In this document: positions 11,200 through 21,997 of the stretch, one piece after another
Layout of the letters: every line of letters starts with the position of its first letter
Numbering within the stretch: position 1 is the stretch's first letter
From: Diplocarpon mali
Taxonomy: Eukaryota; Ascomycota; Leotiomycetes; Helotiales; Drepanopezizaceae
Assembly (NCBI GenBank): GCA_024741835.1
Contig: JAENRP010000279.1
Span: 389 to 59,021 of the forward strand
Length of the DNA stretch: 58,633 bases
Direction: 5' to 3'
The notes under the pieces: model-generated
What the model was told of the DNA's origin: nothing
Seen by the model: only the letters and a program-made list of their open reading frames with translations
Database searches by the model: none
Position numbers and translations under genes: made by a program

Positions 11200-12079
11200 C
11201 ATTTCTCCGGAGACACTCTGCTCCACCCGTCTTTACCCGCTTTCTAGGCCTCCTGATTGAGATACGATGTCAAATACGGTCCCACGCAGCACCCAGTCGT
11301 CTCCGAGTCATCCAGATCACTTACATTCCAGAGGATAAAAAGTGGCGTTCGTGCACCGATAGTCGCGGAGGGCTCCCTAGAATCATACCGTTCTGTCGCG
11401 AGGCGCGGCAAGAAGCACTGAGGCCATATACGAGGATGCTGGAAACATGGGTTGATCTCGTCGAAGATACAATCTTTGTCAGCGATATACTCTGTACCGT
11501 GCACAAACCCTGCAGCATCATGATGAACCCTGTGCACGCGGACCGGATTACGAGGATCGCTTTCGCGGATGAGGTTTTGGGATGAAGGAGGTACACTAGG
11601 CGTTTCCCAAGCTGGTTGATCCACCTGCGGCGGTTCTGCGGAAGATGCAGGGCTTGACACACTTGTCTCTGGTTATGGGGGAATATGGGCATGAATATGG
11701 CTTTGATCATGAAGCCTTGGCTAGGATCATATAACGCAGTGATGGTGACAAGGACTCCGATGACGGTTTGGCAGAAGACGAAGAGGAGGCCGAAGAGGAG
11801 GCCGAAGAAAAGGGCGGACCCCATCCATACAACAACGCCGATTGCAGCCAAGAAGAAGAATCCGAATCTGTCCCAAGCGCCAATGCAGGAGATACGCCCG
11901 CAGAGGGTGAAGAGGGCGATCAAGCAGAGCAAGAACGAGGTCTGAGCCTCCAAGAAGCAGATATAATGGAGCGCGTGTCCCCTGGCTGCTTCAGACACGT
12001 AGGTAACATCCATTTCGAGAGTGTAGCGCACACAGTCCTGATCATTGGGACTCGTGGTACCCGTACATGGAGCAAATAG
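11200..12079 (+). pseudogene. Broken 2EXR-domain protein gene
   Basis: 2EXR proteins are a large fungal-expanded family of unknown function. The first block (to the TGA at 11583-11585) has the family layout: a degraded LPxEIR motif (LLIEIRCQI), APSRLRVIQITY, then IIPFCREARQEAL and DTIFVSD. Homologous-looking sequence continues in another frame (FPKLVDPPAAVLRKMQGL, then THLSLVMGEYGHEYGFDHEA) with a TAG at 11597-11599 and a TAA at 11732-11734, followed by an acidic tail to 12079. So the gene needs at least one frameshift and crosses at least two stops. No convincing ATG lies upstream of the first block. The same interval is open on the minus strand (11321-12265), discussed in the findings. Family call moderately sure; inactivation quite sure if the call is right. 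Confidence 0.55.
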
Positions 12080-12265
12080 AGACAGACTTCGAGGAGCAGC
12101 ACGTCCGACGACGAGGCATGGAGCCATCCATTGATAGCCATAGTGGAAACCACGTGCGGCCTCAAATACATTGGGAGGGCCTCTGCTATTGACTGGAAAA
12201 CTACTGTTGATCGGAGGGACCCTGCAACTGCAGCAAGCGATGCTACTGAGGATGAAAAGGAGCAA

Positions 12266-13198
12266 TCTGCGACAGAAGGCTGACGGCTGCTCGTACCAGG
12301 CAGAGCTTTAAGCTGAGGTTAATCACCACAACCACTTTGGCTCGTTATGGCCTTTCCTGTAGCCTCTTTACTCTATCTCTGATTGGCGCCGCTGGAATGA
12401 AATGCCAATTCTGATCCGTAGCCCTGGCAGGGTCTTTTGGGGTTGACTTCTTGGCTGTTTGTGCTTGTCTTGCATTTCTCGCCATTCATGATTTCCGCTA
12501 TTCACGATTGCCGCTGGCAAGACGCTTGGCCATAGAGTAGTATCTCGAATGTTACTATGGTTCTGGGGAGAATGAAACCTCAAAGCCTTCATATCTCGCT
12601 GGTGGCCAGTGCTGCACCTCGGGCTGGTCCTGGCTAAAGGAGTCGAGGCAATTCTGCCTTCTCTCAGCACTAGCCGGTGCTTTCCAAGCCTTGATGAGCT
12701 TCAAGATTACCTCTCCGGGGTATAGCCTATAAGAGCTGTTCAAAGAAATGGTGAACCGGCATCACGGAATATACACCTCACGTTGGTCACGTTGAGAGCC
12801 TGGATTTCAAATTATTCCTCACCTATAACATCCAGTTATGCCCAGCCAGCTCCGTGATATGCTCCATTATCTGCTCTGGACTCCGGTTCGTCATGCGCTC
12901 CATTATGCGCTCCCGTATCAGCTCTGTACTCTCGCTTTGTTACTCGTTATATCAAAACTTCATCCAATTCAAACATGCGGTAGTCGTACAATCATCACGG
13001 CTAGTCCGTTCAATTTCCTGTCGTTTCGTACAATTCAATCAGATGCCTCGTCAGATATGGCACATAGTATCATCCCTACTCCTTCAGCGATCGCGCCTGC
13101 TTATGGAGTGATCGGGGAGGGATCGGTGGCTGGAAGAACCCTTCGTCGTGGTCTTCTTTGTCTTGCTGGGAATGAGCTTTGTCTAGGGTGTTGTTATC
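12266..13198. other. Spacer, nothing recognised
   Basis: Short open frames on both strands, none with recognisable motifs. The plus-strand frame at 12838-13287 is Ser/Leu-rich with repeated short words and is probably not coding. Confidence 0.5.
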
Positions 13199-13663
13199 TC
13201 AGGGCCAACCATCTGTACGAATCTTCTTATTCAACTTTTTGTCCGAAACCTCGGCGTCGTAAACCTTATTTGCATGCACACTCTTAGAGATTCCAATCAT
13301 CTCGTCGCGGCCGAACTGAGCTGAAGCTATTTCGAGGCGCGTAAACTTGTTATCGGCCTTTGTCTGGCGCTTATTGATATACTCCTTCTCGGCTCTGAAA
13401 CGTTCTAGGGCGGCGATGACCTTGTCTATCTGTAGCTGACGAACTTGAGCGCGAAGCTTCAAGCCGGTTGGCTCGAGGCGCAGGCATCGCTTCTTTTACG
13501 CAAAGTACTCTTTCTCCATGCGCTCAACCCAATGATCAAAGAGATACTTGATCAGGTTGGCACAGGGGCCAACAGTCGGAAGTCCTTCCTCCTCGCATAT
13601 GTTGAGCAGCTCATCTTTGCTCATGGCACAGAAGCGTGGGAGGCTTGTTCTAGTCGGCTCCAT
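13199..13663 (-). pseudogene. SAP-like domain / coiled-coil protein gene with internal stop
   Basis: From ATG 13661-13663 one frame runs to the stop at 13199 and encodes 155 codons with a single TAA at 13496-13498 (codon 56). Before the stop, MSKDELLNICEEEGLPTVG followed by NLIKYLFDHW fits the SAP helix-turn-helix pattern (Leu spacing, central Gly, LIK-LFDHW), a fold usually tied to DNA or chromatin binding. After the stop, KLRAQVRQLQIDKVIAALER continues into a charged helical region consistent with a coiled coil. The continuity of coding character across the TAA suggests a recent nonsense change such as CAA to TAA. Part of a larger protein could be missing on either side. Exact family not identified. 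Confidence 0.5.
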
Positions 13664-15304
13664 GCTGCCTGCACCTATTAGCGGTGACCTGCAGGTGGAT
13701 GAACTATCATGCTATATATACTGGTCGGCGTAAAGTTGCTGGCTTTGAGAGCGGAAGTGATGTAGGTGTCGTTGTTTGTGTGTGTCCTAAGGAGCGCTCC
13801 CTTCCAGTCTCAGACAGTATTCTGTATGAGAGTATTCTGTATCAAAACAGAACGCAGTGAAAGTCTCTGAAGAGTGCTAGCAGGTATCTGCCAATTACCT
13901 GAGTAGATAGCCGGACCGTCAGGCGCTGGCGCCTGGCAGTGCGTCTTTCTTCTCAGTGCCTGTGGCTCTGGCTTCAGCTGCAGCTCTTGCTTTGTTATGA
14001 GCAGAAGAACACCAGTTGCAAAATCATTTTTGACGTGGGGAGACAGTTGGCTAGTCCTAATGCATGCTTCGGCAACTAGCATTGATTTTGTCATAAAAAA
14101 GCAGTATTATCTACTTCTCCGCTAGTGTTCCAGTTGCTATCTTGTCAATTGAACAGTTGCTGGCCATTAATAAAGCGAGAGTGAAATTCAATGGGTCAAG
14201 AGAAACATCAAACGCTAGAGTTTGGAAAAGGAAGTAAATGATGCCAACTTTACCAGTGGCATAGATGACAAGAGTCCTGTGCTCGCTAATGAAGGGCTTT
14301 TGTTGAGAGGGCCTTTGGCCAATACAAAGTCTGTGGATCATAACTTAGTCTTTTAATTTTACGCTTGCATATGTATCACGTTGAAAGATTGGTTGCGAAA
14401 GGGGTAGGTTCCAACAGTCCACATCGCTAGAGAAGCCAATTACTTGATAATAAGAGAATACTGGTAGATGGTTTGACAATAGTATGAGAGCTACAGCGAT
14501 GCGTGTGAAGAAAGAGTAAGACCGTTTGAGCTGAGGCTTTTTCTGAACCTGGTTTGAGTTGTCTGCTTGCACAATGAAATATGATACTATGAGCGTAGTG
14601 ATCTTCTGGTTTGGTCTTTAGGTGTCAGTAGTGGTATATATGACTGCTAATCCTCCCTCACAGCTGACCTCGATATTAAGACTGCGCTGCAATATGCCTA
14701 GAAAATGTAGGAAACTCTGGTCTTTCGCCAAGGCAGAACACAGCAGAGGTCCTTGCAGTACAACCACCCATCAAATCTCGAGCGAGCTTTCTTTTACAAG
14801 ACATCAGCAAGTTTTGCTTCCTGTGCCTGGAGAGTGATTGCTATGCTGAAGTTTGTGGTTGTGTGCTAATCCATACACATGAGACTGCGTGAACCCTCGC
14901 ACCTTGAAGTGGCGTGCACTCAAACAGCAGACAATGGTCTCAAGCCACTTTAACAGCTCAGTTTCACGCTTTGATACCATGACGCCTCTTCCGCAGGCCT
15001 TCAACTTATGTTTAGCTAGACAGAGTAGCGTAGAAGCTATGCCCACCTGCTATCCAGCCTCAAGATATCTGCCGACATCCTCCTTTGTTTCGATTATACA
15101 ATGAGCCCACAGCTTCGCCTCTGGAATGATCCTGATAACTCCACTGTTTCGTCGTTCGTATTGCTATTCTCGCTGTTCTGCTCGCTGGTAGCTGGGGAAA
15201 GAACTGGCGCCTCCTTTTCTTTTCGTCAGCATACCTAGCTTAGATGTGGTTCAGAGTGGTGTTGACTGACCTCCGATACAAGCTCAAACTCTCTCCTCTC
15301 CTCA
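13664..15304. other. Spacer with weak minus-strand coding traces
   Basis: Minus-strand frames at 14804-15046, 14345-14572 and 14111-14341 share one register and are separated by stops. One has a hydrophobic segment (IAVALILLSNHLPVFSYY). This could be a decayed membrane protein, but I recognise no family and would not call a gene. Confidence 0.35.
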
Positions 15305-15929
15305 CTATGGACTACATACCAAATCGCTCCGCCTGCCCTCTGCCTCCTCTCTATGCACAGCCATCCAAGCCTTCCTCGCCGCCAGCTGCACTTCGCGAGC
15401 CTTGAGCTCCTTCTCCTGCTGCTCGATGCAGTGGTCAACGAGCTTCACCCATGCTTGCATATACAGCACGTAGTTGCGCGCCAGCTTCTCCGCCACGACC
15501 GTCCATCAGCTCGAAGTCCCACAGCGCGTAGCTGGGGTGGCCGGGGTATATCTTCTCCTCCAGCTCCTGGAGCCAGAGCCGGTGCTCCCGTCTGTCGGCA
15601 TCGAGGAGGCCTTTCATGCCCCTGTCGATGGCAGAGACGGAGAACTCACAATCTCCTTTGGAAAGACTAAGCAATTATTTAATGGAATCTAGAGATCCAG
15701 TAGTGTCATAGCAAGCAAAGAGGAATCCTTGACGGCGCAATACTCTGCTCGAAAAGTCTCGCGCAAAGGGTTCCTTTCCAGCATCTGAAGACACCGTATG
15801 CCTCCATCGACCAATCCTTCCATCCAGCAGGGCCTGCCTCCAGACCAAATTCACCCCAGTACACCCTCTATATCGCAGACCCTTCTCTGCTCGTCTTCGA
15901 AAAAGCAACGAAGAATTCGAGGCTGCCAT
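15305..15929 (-). pseudogene. Broken hypothetical gene with coiled-coil region
   Basis: From ATG 15927-15929 the frame runs to a TAA at 15675-15677, then continues in the same register (RGMKGLLDADRREHRLWLQE, then KIYPGHPSYALWDFELM). Near 15500 the coding character moves to another frame (TVVAEKLARNYVLYMQAWVK, then EQQEKELKAREVQLAARKAW), which requires a frameshift. A GTATGT donor-like site lies at the end of this block at about 15322-15327. No known family recognised. The Glu/Lys/Ala-rich end would form a coiled coil. The stop could lie in an unrecognised intron, but the frameshift makes loss of function more likely. Confidence 0.4.
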
Positions 15930-16308
15930 TCGGATCCAGACTCGGGCTCTTGGATTACAAAGTTCCTGACTGGAGAAGCTCCAAAGTGGATATCAGGGCT
16001 GCTTCTCCAGCCTTCTGTGGCGGGAAACAGGCTGCGCAGGTAAGGAGTTGGTCCTGTTGTTACTATCTAGTATAAAGACCTAGATATAGAAAGGAGAACG
16101 AAAAGTCAAACGGCATGCTGAAGCGAGCTTTCATGTCTGATGTGAAGATTGGAGCGTGATGGGCTCAAGGCGGCATGGCGCGCTCTGGTGATACTGGGGG
16201 TATTATTTATCAGCAGGGGTGATTTTAGTCCTCTATTGTAGATTTGGTGTTATAAGCATTGGCCGTTAAGAAAAACCCAAGCTACCGAAGACATATCTCC
16301 GGCTCTAA

Positions 16309-16950
16309 ATGGCAGTTTTCACGACGCAGGATGACCGCCAGGCGCTGGAGTATCAGAACGCAGTATGCGGAGCGCAGCTAGGCGCTCTTCGGCTGAGCTT
16401 ATTTGACGTTGAAGAGTCGGTTCACGGACTCATACTAGACACATCCAAAAGCCAGAGCATCCGCTTGGCGGGTCTGTCGTCAGTCAGCTAGCGCACGATA
16501 CCAAAAAAACTCAAAGTCGCAAACCCAGATCTCAGAAACGCCGCAGAGCTGCGGAACAAGATCATTCTCCGAGCATCCTTGCCGGCCCGAGACGATTCCC
16601 TCCGCATGCCGCTGTTTGGAGCGCCGGATGTCTACGCAAGAGCATGCATTCCATGTTCGAAGTTGGCGTCGCCGGATCAGAGAGGCGGTCGGGGCCGAAA
16701 GACCTGAGAAGGAGGGAGGTTTCAGCGTCTGCCAGGTAATAGCGAGGGGGTTTCTTGCAAGCGGTACTTCCTCTAGGTACTGTTCAACTCTCTCGATACC
16801 CTGCTTGAGAAGACAGGTGATCTTGCGCAGAGCTTCCTAAAGCATGCCGGCCTTGTCAAGGCATCGACATCGAAGTGCGAAAGCTCAGAAACAAGCACAA
16901 AGGTTTGCGTGATCTTCCGGCGGAATCCTGCGCACAATCAGGCCTCTTCC
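16309..16950 (+). pseudogene. Possible decayed plus-strand gene, family unknown
   Basis: An ATG at 16309 opens 60 codons (start MAVFTTQDDRQALEYQNAV). After its TAG, coding-like sequence appears in other frames (NAAELRNKIILRASLP at about 16540-16585; LFNSLDTLLEKTGDLAQSFL at about 16784-16843). Leucine periodicity suggests helices. Frame changes and stops separate the blocks. The last block is also open on the opposite strand, so strand assignment is not secure. Confidence 0.25.
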
Positions 16951-17790
16951 ACCTGAATTGGGGGTCTCTCATGCCAGTAAGTGTAACATCGGGAAGGAAT
17001 TCGGCGTCCTTGGTGCTTCAAGTTGTCCGGTGTGGTGACCATCGGAAATGCGCTGCTCGATGTTGATGCTGGCGCCTAGTCATGAGAAAGGTAAAAGTGT
17101 CAGCTCACCTCGACCAAGTGGATCTTATCTAAAGATTTCAGGGCCTCCAACGTGCGCTGGTGATAAGATTCAGCTTCATATCTCTGAGAGTACGAGGTGT
17201 ACTTACTATTGCCAGAGTACCGCCCATATCGACTTCGTGATCGTTCTGGTATTGTTCCTCGACCTCTTCTTCGCCCGCCTGAAGCACAGTAATTTCACTC
17301 GCCAGCTTCGCTCTCCAACCGCTCTCTGTTTGTTCGAATACTGTCAGATTCATAGCATACTGCTCATCAATCGACTTGTAAAATTTCTTCCTGGCCATCT
17401 GGCTGCACGCTTCGACCTTGCTGCCGACGTTGTCGAGCATCTCAGCCATAGCAATCTTTACAGGGCCCTGAATCAATTCTCTGTCGTAATCTCCATAGAA
17501 TGCGCACAAGGCATTGCTCTCATGAAGAATTAGTACTTGTACGCCATCATTGTCGCCCAAGTTCGTTCACGAGCGTTGCAATACCGCGCGCCGTATGCTG
17601 CAGTTCAAGCTCAGACTGGGATATGAGGTCGAAACGAATCAATTTGGGAGTTTGATGGTAGGAGGGCATCTTTGGCGGCCTAATGGGATATTTTGGAGCC
17701 TTAGTGCGAGGCCACTCGGAGCTAGCGCCGTACTGGCGCGAAAGCTGGGATTTTTCAAGTCATGAAAGAAACCTCTCTGGCAACCTTGGA
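16946..17790 (-). pseudogene. Frameshifted hypothetical gene with two probable introns
   Basis: Minus-strand coding signal is strong but the family is unknown. An upstream block at about 17560-17790 is Pro/Lys-rich and ends IATLVNELG. One base out of frame at about 17550, DNDGVQVLILHESNALCAFY and then KKFYKSIDEQYAMNLTVFEQ follow as a long open block to about 17200. A GTAAGT donor at about 17210 and a CACCAG acceptor join in frame to RTLEALKSLDKIHLVE. A second GTGAGC donor and TAG acceptor lead to a Pro/Ser-rich end closing with TGA at 16946-16948. The splice joins are clean, so the gene was functional recently. The single-base shift at about 17550 either inactivates it or is an assembly error. 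Confidence 0.4.
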
Positions 17791-19571
17791 CATTTTTTTC
17801 TTATGAACAACCTTTTCAGGGCAGCATGTCGATACTACTGCTGCAACGCAGCGCATCCCCGGACATGGCCAACGAAGACTGCAAGGCGCTTAACAGGCTT
17901 GGAGCAGTATCACTCTTCTACGGAAAAGCTAAACACGTAGACTCTGGCTCCGATGATTCTTCTCCTTGTGAAAAGGGTCGTCTCGAGTTGAGCCGTCCGC
18001 GACGGCCGCGACGGGATCTTGCCCCCAGGTAATCGCGCGTGCTTCAGTGGTTACGGTCCAGAGGACTGGAAATGTTTTTGCCCGGATCTAACTCCGATGG
18101 TTCTTGATTGGATCATCCCGAGTTGTGCCGTCCGCGGTGGGAGGGATCCCAGGCAATCGCGCATTCTTTAGTGGTTGCGGCCTATAGGACTGAACACCAG
18201 CAATGGCAGCTTCCTACAGTCAATTGTTACATATTTTGTTTTGGAACGAGCTTAATTTTTGAAGGACTCTTTTTTTTTTGTGCTTTTTTTTGCTAGGTTA
18301 CGACTCAACGCCTGTTCGTGGTGACTGGTACGAACCTGGAGATCTTTCTCCGATCTCTCAGTATTAAAATACCTTCTGGGGGGCCGGCGATCGAGTCTGC
18401 GGAGCCAAGATTGAGTCACTGCCATAACCTAGGAGCTACTTCGCTCCTCCACGATGTGAATGGCCATCGCGCCATTTACGTGTTTCGACGGAGCTCTGCC
18501 GTATCAGTATCAGCGTAGTGGCAGTACAATTTTGGGATTGCAAAAGCTACATGGCAAGTATTCGGGATGTCTTGGTTGATTGGTAACATGGGAAGCAGTC
18601 AAGTCGGGGGAGGAGGGCGGGGGCTTCTGAGATAAATAAAAACTCTAGCTCTGAATCGATAAGCTCCTACTCGCTATCCTCAGATTCTCATGTGCTCGTC
18701 ACTTTTCTCTGCACTTTTCGGAAGTGCCACGCGGGGCCAATTCCCGTTCGTAAGGTGACGTTGCTCTTTGTTTTGATTCTTGACACAAGCGAGCACGATA
18801 AGGGGAAGTGGGGCGTCGGCGATCAGGAATCAGTACCGCGGTGTAGCCAACAGCCTTACTCGGGGCTCTACGTCAAAACCCAAGGGCGCGACGTTCGATT
18901 TGTTTGCTACTCCGTTCCAGTACGCACGGCTGCGAAACAACCGCCCACTCGAGATTTCTCGAGGCTACTTCACCTGCAAGACGACCCCTATCTCTGCAGG
19001 ATCCCGGACAGCCTCGAAACCCAGATCAGCATTATCCGCATCCAGGAAGACGTTTGCCCGCGACATCTACCACCGCCGGGTCCCAAGCAACACCGAGAAG
19101 CGAGAAGCTCACCAGCACCCGTCAAGTGCGCCTCCCTGGCCGCGAGGCGCGCGGTTCGAGGTCAGCTAGACGCGCAGGACTGCCGTCTCCTGGGCCGGCT
19201 GTTTCGGGAGCTGCGCTTCTCGCCTGCGAGCTGGGAGGCCGGACGTGCTCTGTCTAGGAACGAAATGGCAAGCTTGACGAGGTGGAGAGTTGGATATCTA
19301 GATTGCTCGGCGCCTGGTCTAGGCCAGACTGGTGGTTTTGCGAAGCTGTTCTCCCAGACGTGAGGAGAGCGGGCTTTGGCTTTGTCTGGAGCTCGCGTCT
19401 CAAACGACCTGTCTGGCTGCACGCTTGATCTGCCAGAACAGTGGGGTGAGTACCTAGCTGCCTTGGTTTGGTAATAAGGCTTGTTCTGAGGACAGAGCAT
19501 TCGTCAAGGATTGAGTGATACGAGGTTGGGTTTTCTGCTGTCAGAGCTTTCTTTAAAGCCGGTGATGTGGG
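17791..19571. other. Spacer with a diverged tandem repeat; no secure gene
   Basis: Three overlapping plus-strand frames occur at 18692-19363, 18780-19169 and 18904-19257, with an opposite-strand frame at 19162-19500. The mutual overlap and Arg/Ser/Pro-rich composition argue for GC-rich non-coding sequence. The longest (223 codons) has no recognised motif. Confidence 0.45.
17945..18200. repeat. Diverged two-copy direct repeat, about 135-144 bp period
   Basis: The segment beginning TCCGATGATTCTT at 17949 recurs as TCCGATGGTTCTT at 18093; GAGTTGAGCCGTCCGCG at 17985 recurs as GAGTTGTGCCGTCCGCG at 18120. Matching continues through AATCGCGC and GTGGTT. The changing offset shows small indels; the two copies are old. 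Confidence 0.7.
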
Positions 19572-21490
19572 TCACTGTCTGACGAAGACGGGCGTCGTGT
19601 CAATAGGACACTCTACTTCAACAACCTTCCCCCCGCTATATATCTTCTCTCCGCCCCACAGTCTCCAGCTACCTCCCTGCGGCAGATACACCTCCCTTGC
19701 TCTGACTCCCGGAGCCAGAACCGGGCAGCAGAGATGCCTCTCGCCAAACATGTACTGGTCCTCTGCCTCCTAGCTTCTCTCGTCGTCTGGGAATGTGTAG
19801 AACAGAGACGCATGACGGGTGTCCCTTTCTCGCTCGCCTGCCTCATCAGCTTTCGGGTGCAGTCTCTCATCTCTTCCCGTACGAGCATGTACTTCTTGCA
19901 TATCGCCTACACCTCTGCTCCGTACGACCAGACCTCGTTGGCAGCGCCCGAGAGGCAGGTTGCCCCACCCGTGATGCCGTGCTGGGCCTGCTTCGGCTCC
20001 CTGTCCCCGTGGAGCCTCATGACAGAGCAGAAGGCGCCCCACTGGAACTATCTCACCAGGATGCAATGTCGCCGCTCCAGACCATGGCGCCGTGTTTCTG
20101 GCTTCCCGACCAGGCACAGCGGAGAAGGTTGACAATGTTCTTCTGGCCCGGCGCTTCCATTCCGTCGTAGAAGGTTCTTGCATAGTCTCGAGGGTAGATG
20201 CTACCAACAGCCACGTCTGGGCCCAGGTGGTAGCGGTAGTTGTCAAAGTCGTAAGCCGAGCACTCGGGCTCGGCTTCGTCAAGCCAGAAGACTTTGAAAC
20301 TCTTCGAGTCATAACTCTGGCGAGCTTTCTCCCGTAGAAAGCTGCGCGCTCCCGGATTGATCGCCTCGTAGTGGAAGGTGTTTCCTTCGAAATCCATACC
20401 GATACGATTCCCACGATCTGTCCGGACGGGGTAGCCGTTCTCCAGCATCTCTTGGTTGTTTTCAAATCTGGCATCCACGGTCGGCCAGATGGAGACCATC
20501 AGCTCGATCCTCAATTCTTGAAGCTCCTTTATCATTTCATCTACACTTGAGCCAGTGGTTTCAGATTCTCTCAGCCCGGCCTGACACACCTAGATCTAGC
20601 CAGTATTCAGCGTCGAATCTCCAGTCCCCCTGTCGGGGCTAGTGAAAGAAGTCTATCGCAATGAGACCCAGAGGCAGCTTGCGAGCTCTGTACTCGCGAG
20701 CAATACCGAGAAGCTTCTCCTGGGTCTGGCAGCGCGGTTTGTATCGCCAGAATCCGAGTCTATATTCCGGCATCATCGGCATTGTGCCTGTCGCTCGAGC
20801 GTACGCTTCCTCAATCTCCGCGGGGGTGGCTCCAGCAACGACCCAATAGTCGAGGGCTTTGGTCGAGTACGCCTCGAAGCTCATGATTTTCTTTCCCAGT
20901 ACGGCTCTTCCGATCCCAGGGTTGTTCCGCAAGAGCCCATATCTCAGAGATGACAGAGCGAATGGCACGCTCGCCTGGGAGTTTCGATGAGCCAGCTCCA
21001 GGTCATGGCCTTTCAGATCTAGACTATCTTGCTGGTACTGACCCCTCCTGTAAGTCTTCTCTCTGAGGCTGACGGATTCCAGTCGCATGGTCAAGTGGTA
21101 GTCAGCGCCGAAGATCGGCTTGGATTCCCTTGTCTGAATCTTGATCGCAGAACACTTGGGATCCGTCACATCTATCCGATTTCGTGCGTACTCTTCCAGC
21201 AGCAGATCCCCCTCGGAGTTGTAGATCATAATCTTCCCTCGCTTCGATACCACGGCACTGATTCTCCCCTTGATGATTTTCGCCTCTTGTTCTCCGACGG
21301 AGAATCGCGGTGCCGTCGTGGTGGGTTTCTGCAGCGCCCGATTATCTGTCGGCATGGCATTCATTTTCGTTGCCCGCACCCGGAACGCATCGAGCCCTAT
21401 GGCTGGATCCAGACCTCCTCTGCATCATAACGATAGACGAGATGGTCTTCTTTCTTAAAGGGAATGGTGGAGATGCACTTATCGTTGGGA
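19572..21490 (-). pseudogene. Heavily damaged GH31 glycosidase (alpha-xylosidase/alpha-glucosidase-like)
   Basis: GH31 enzymes hydrolyse alpha-glycosidic bonds; the best fit here is the bacterial-type alpha-xylosidase branch. Blocks in order on the minus strand: DAEEVWIQP (about 21400), MRLESVSLREKTYRRGQYQQ, LDYWVVAGATPAEIEEAYAR, PEYRLGFWRYKPRCQTQEKL, IAIDFFH, GDWRFDAEYW, ELMVSIWPTVDAR, the nucleophile region VFWLDEAEPE, the acid/base region GAMVWSGDIAS, MRLHGDREPKQ and DQYMFGERHLCCPVLAPG. Damage: TAG for Trp at 21397-21399 and 20639-20641, TAG at 19770-19772 and 19907-19909, a frameshift near 21380, a one-base insertion at about 19800, and loss of roughly 40 residues straight after GDIAS that would include the usual WWTTDIGGF-type region. 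End at TGA 19572-19574. The catalytic centre remains readable but no intact product is possible. Confidence 0.85.
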
Positions 21491-21997
21491 AGAGAGGATT
21501 AAGCATTGTCTCTATAGGTGCCCTTTCAAGTATATGATGCACTGCATCGTTAACAAGCAACCAAGATTGGTGGAACATTTAGATTGTTTCCACGCAACAG
21601 GGATCTGGGTGAGACGAAAATTTGAGCTTCTGTTGGTTCATTCGTACCGGGGATATATAATTCCCGGAGAGAGTTACTCCGAGCCCGTTAGATACATAGT
21701 TGTTGGATTGCAAGCAAAGTGCGGGGTTGGAAAAAGTGAGAGGGAAAGCTCTCAAAGCTCAAACGACGACAAGCTGCAAATTTAAAACCCCGAGCAGATA
21801 TTTGAGACTCGACGTCATCACAAACATACTAAGTTAAGATAATGACTCTCGAACGGATTCATCCTGGAGAAGAACAAATCACAAGGGTTGTGAAGCAGAT
21901 TCATTGATTACCCTACTCTAAAACATTACCTGCATGTGTCAGAGTTTGACTAATTTAGCACACTAACCAGGAAAACGACCGAAAAATACTACATTAT
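21491..21997. other. Spacer between the GH31 remnant and the large orphan gene
   Basis: Convergence is absent here: both neighbours are on the minus strand, so this holds the 3' UTR of the large orphan gene and former upstream sequence of the GH31 remnant. Nothing else seen. Confidence 0.5.

Noticed and set aside
18692..19363. 223-codon plus-strand open frame
   Set aside because: Two other plus-strand frames and a minus-strand frame are open over the same bases; Arg/Pro-rich composition suggests GC-rich non-coding DNA.
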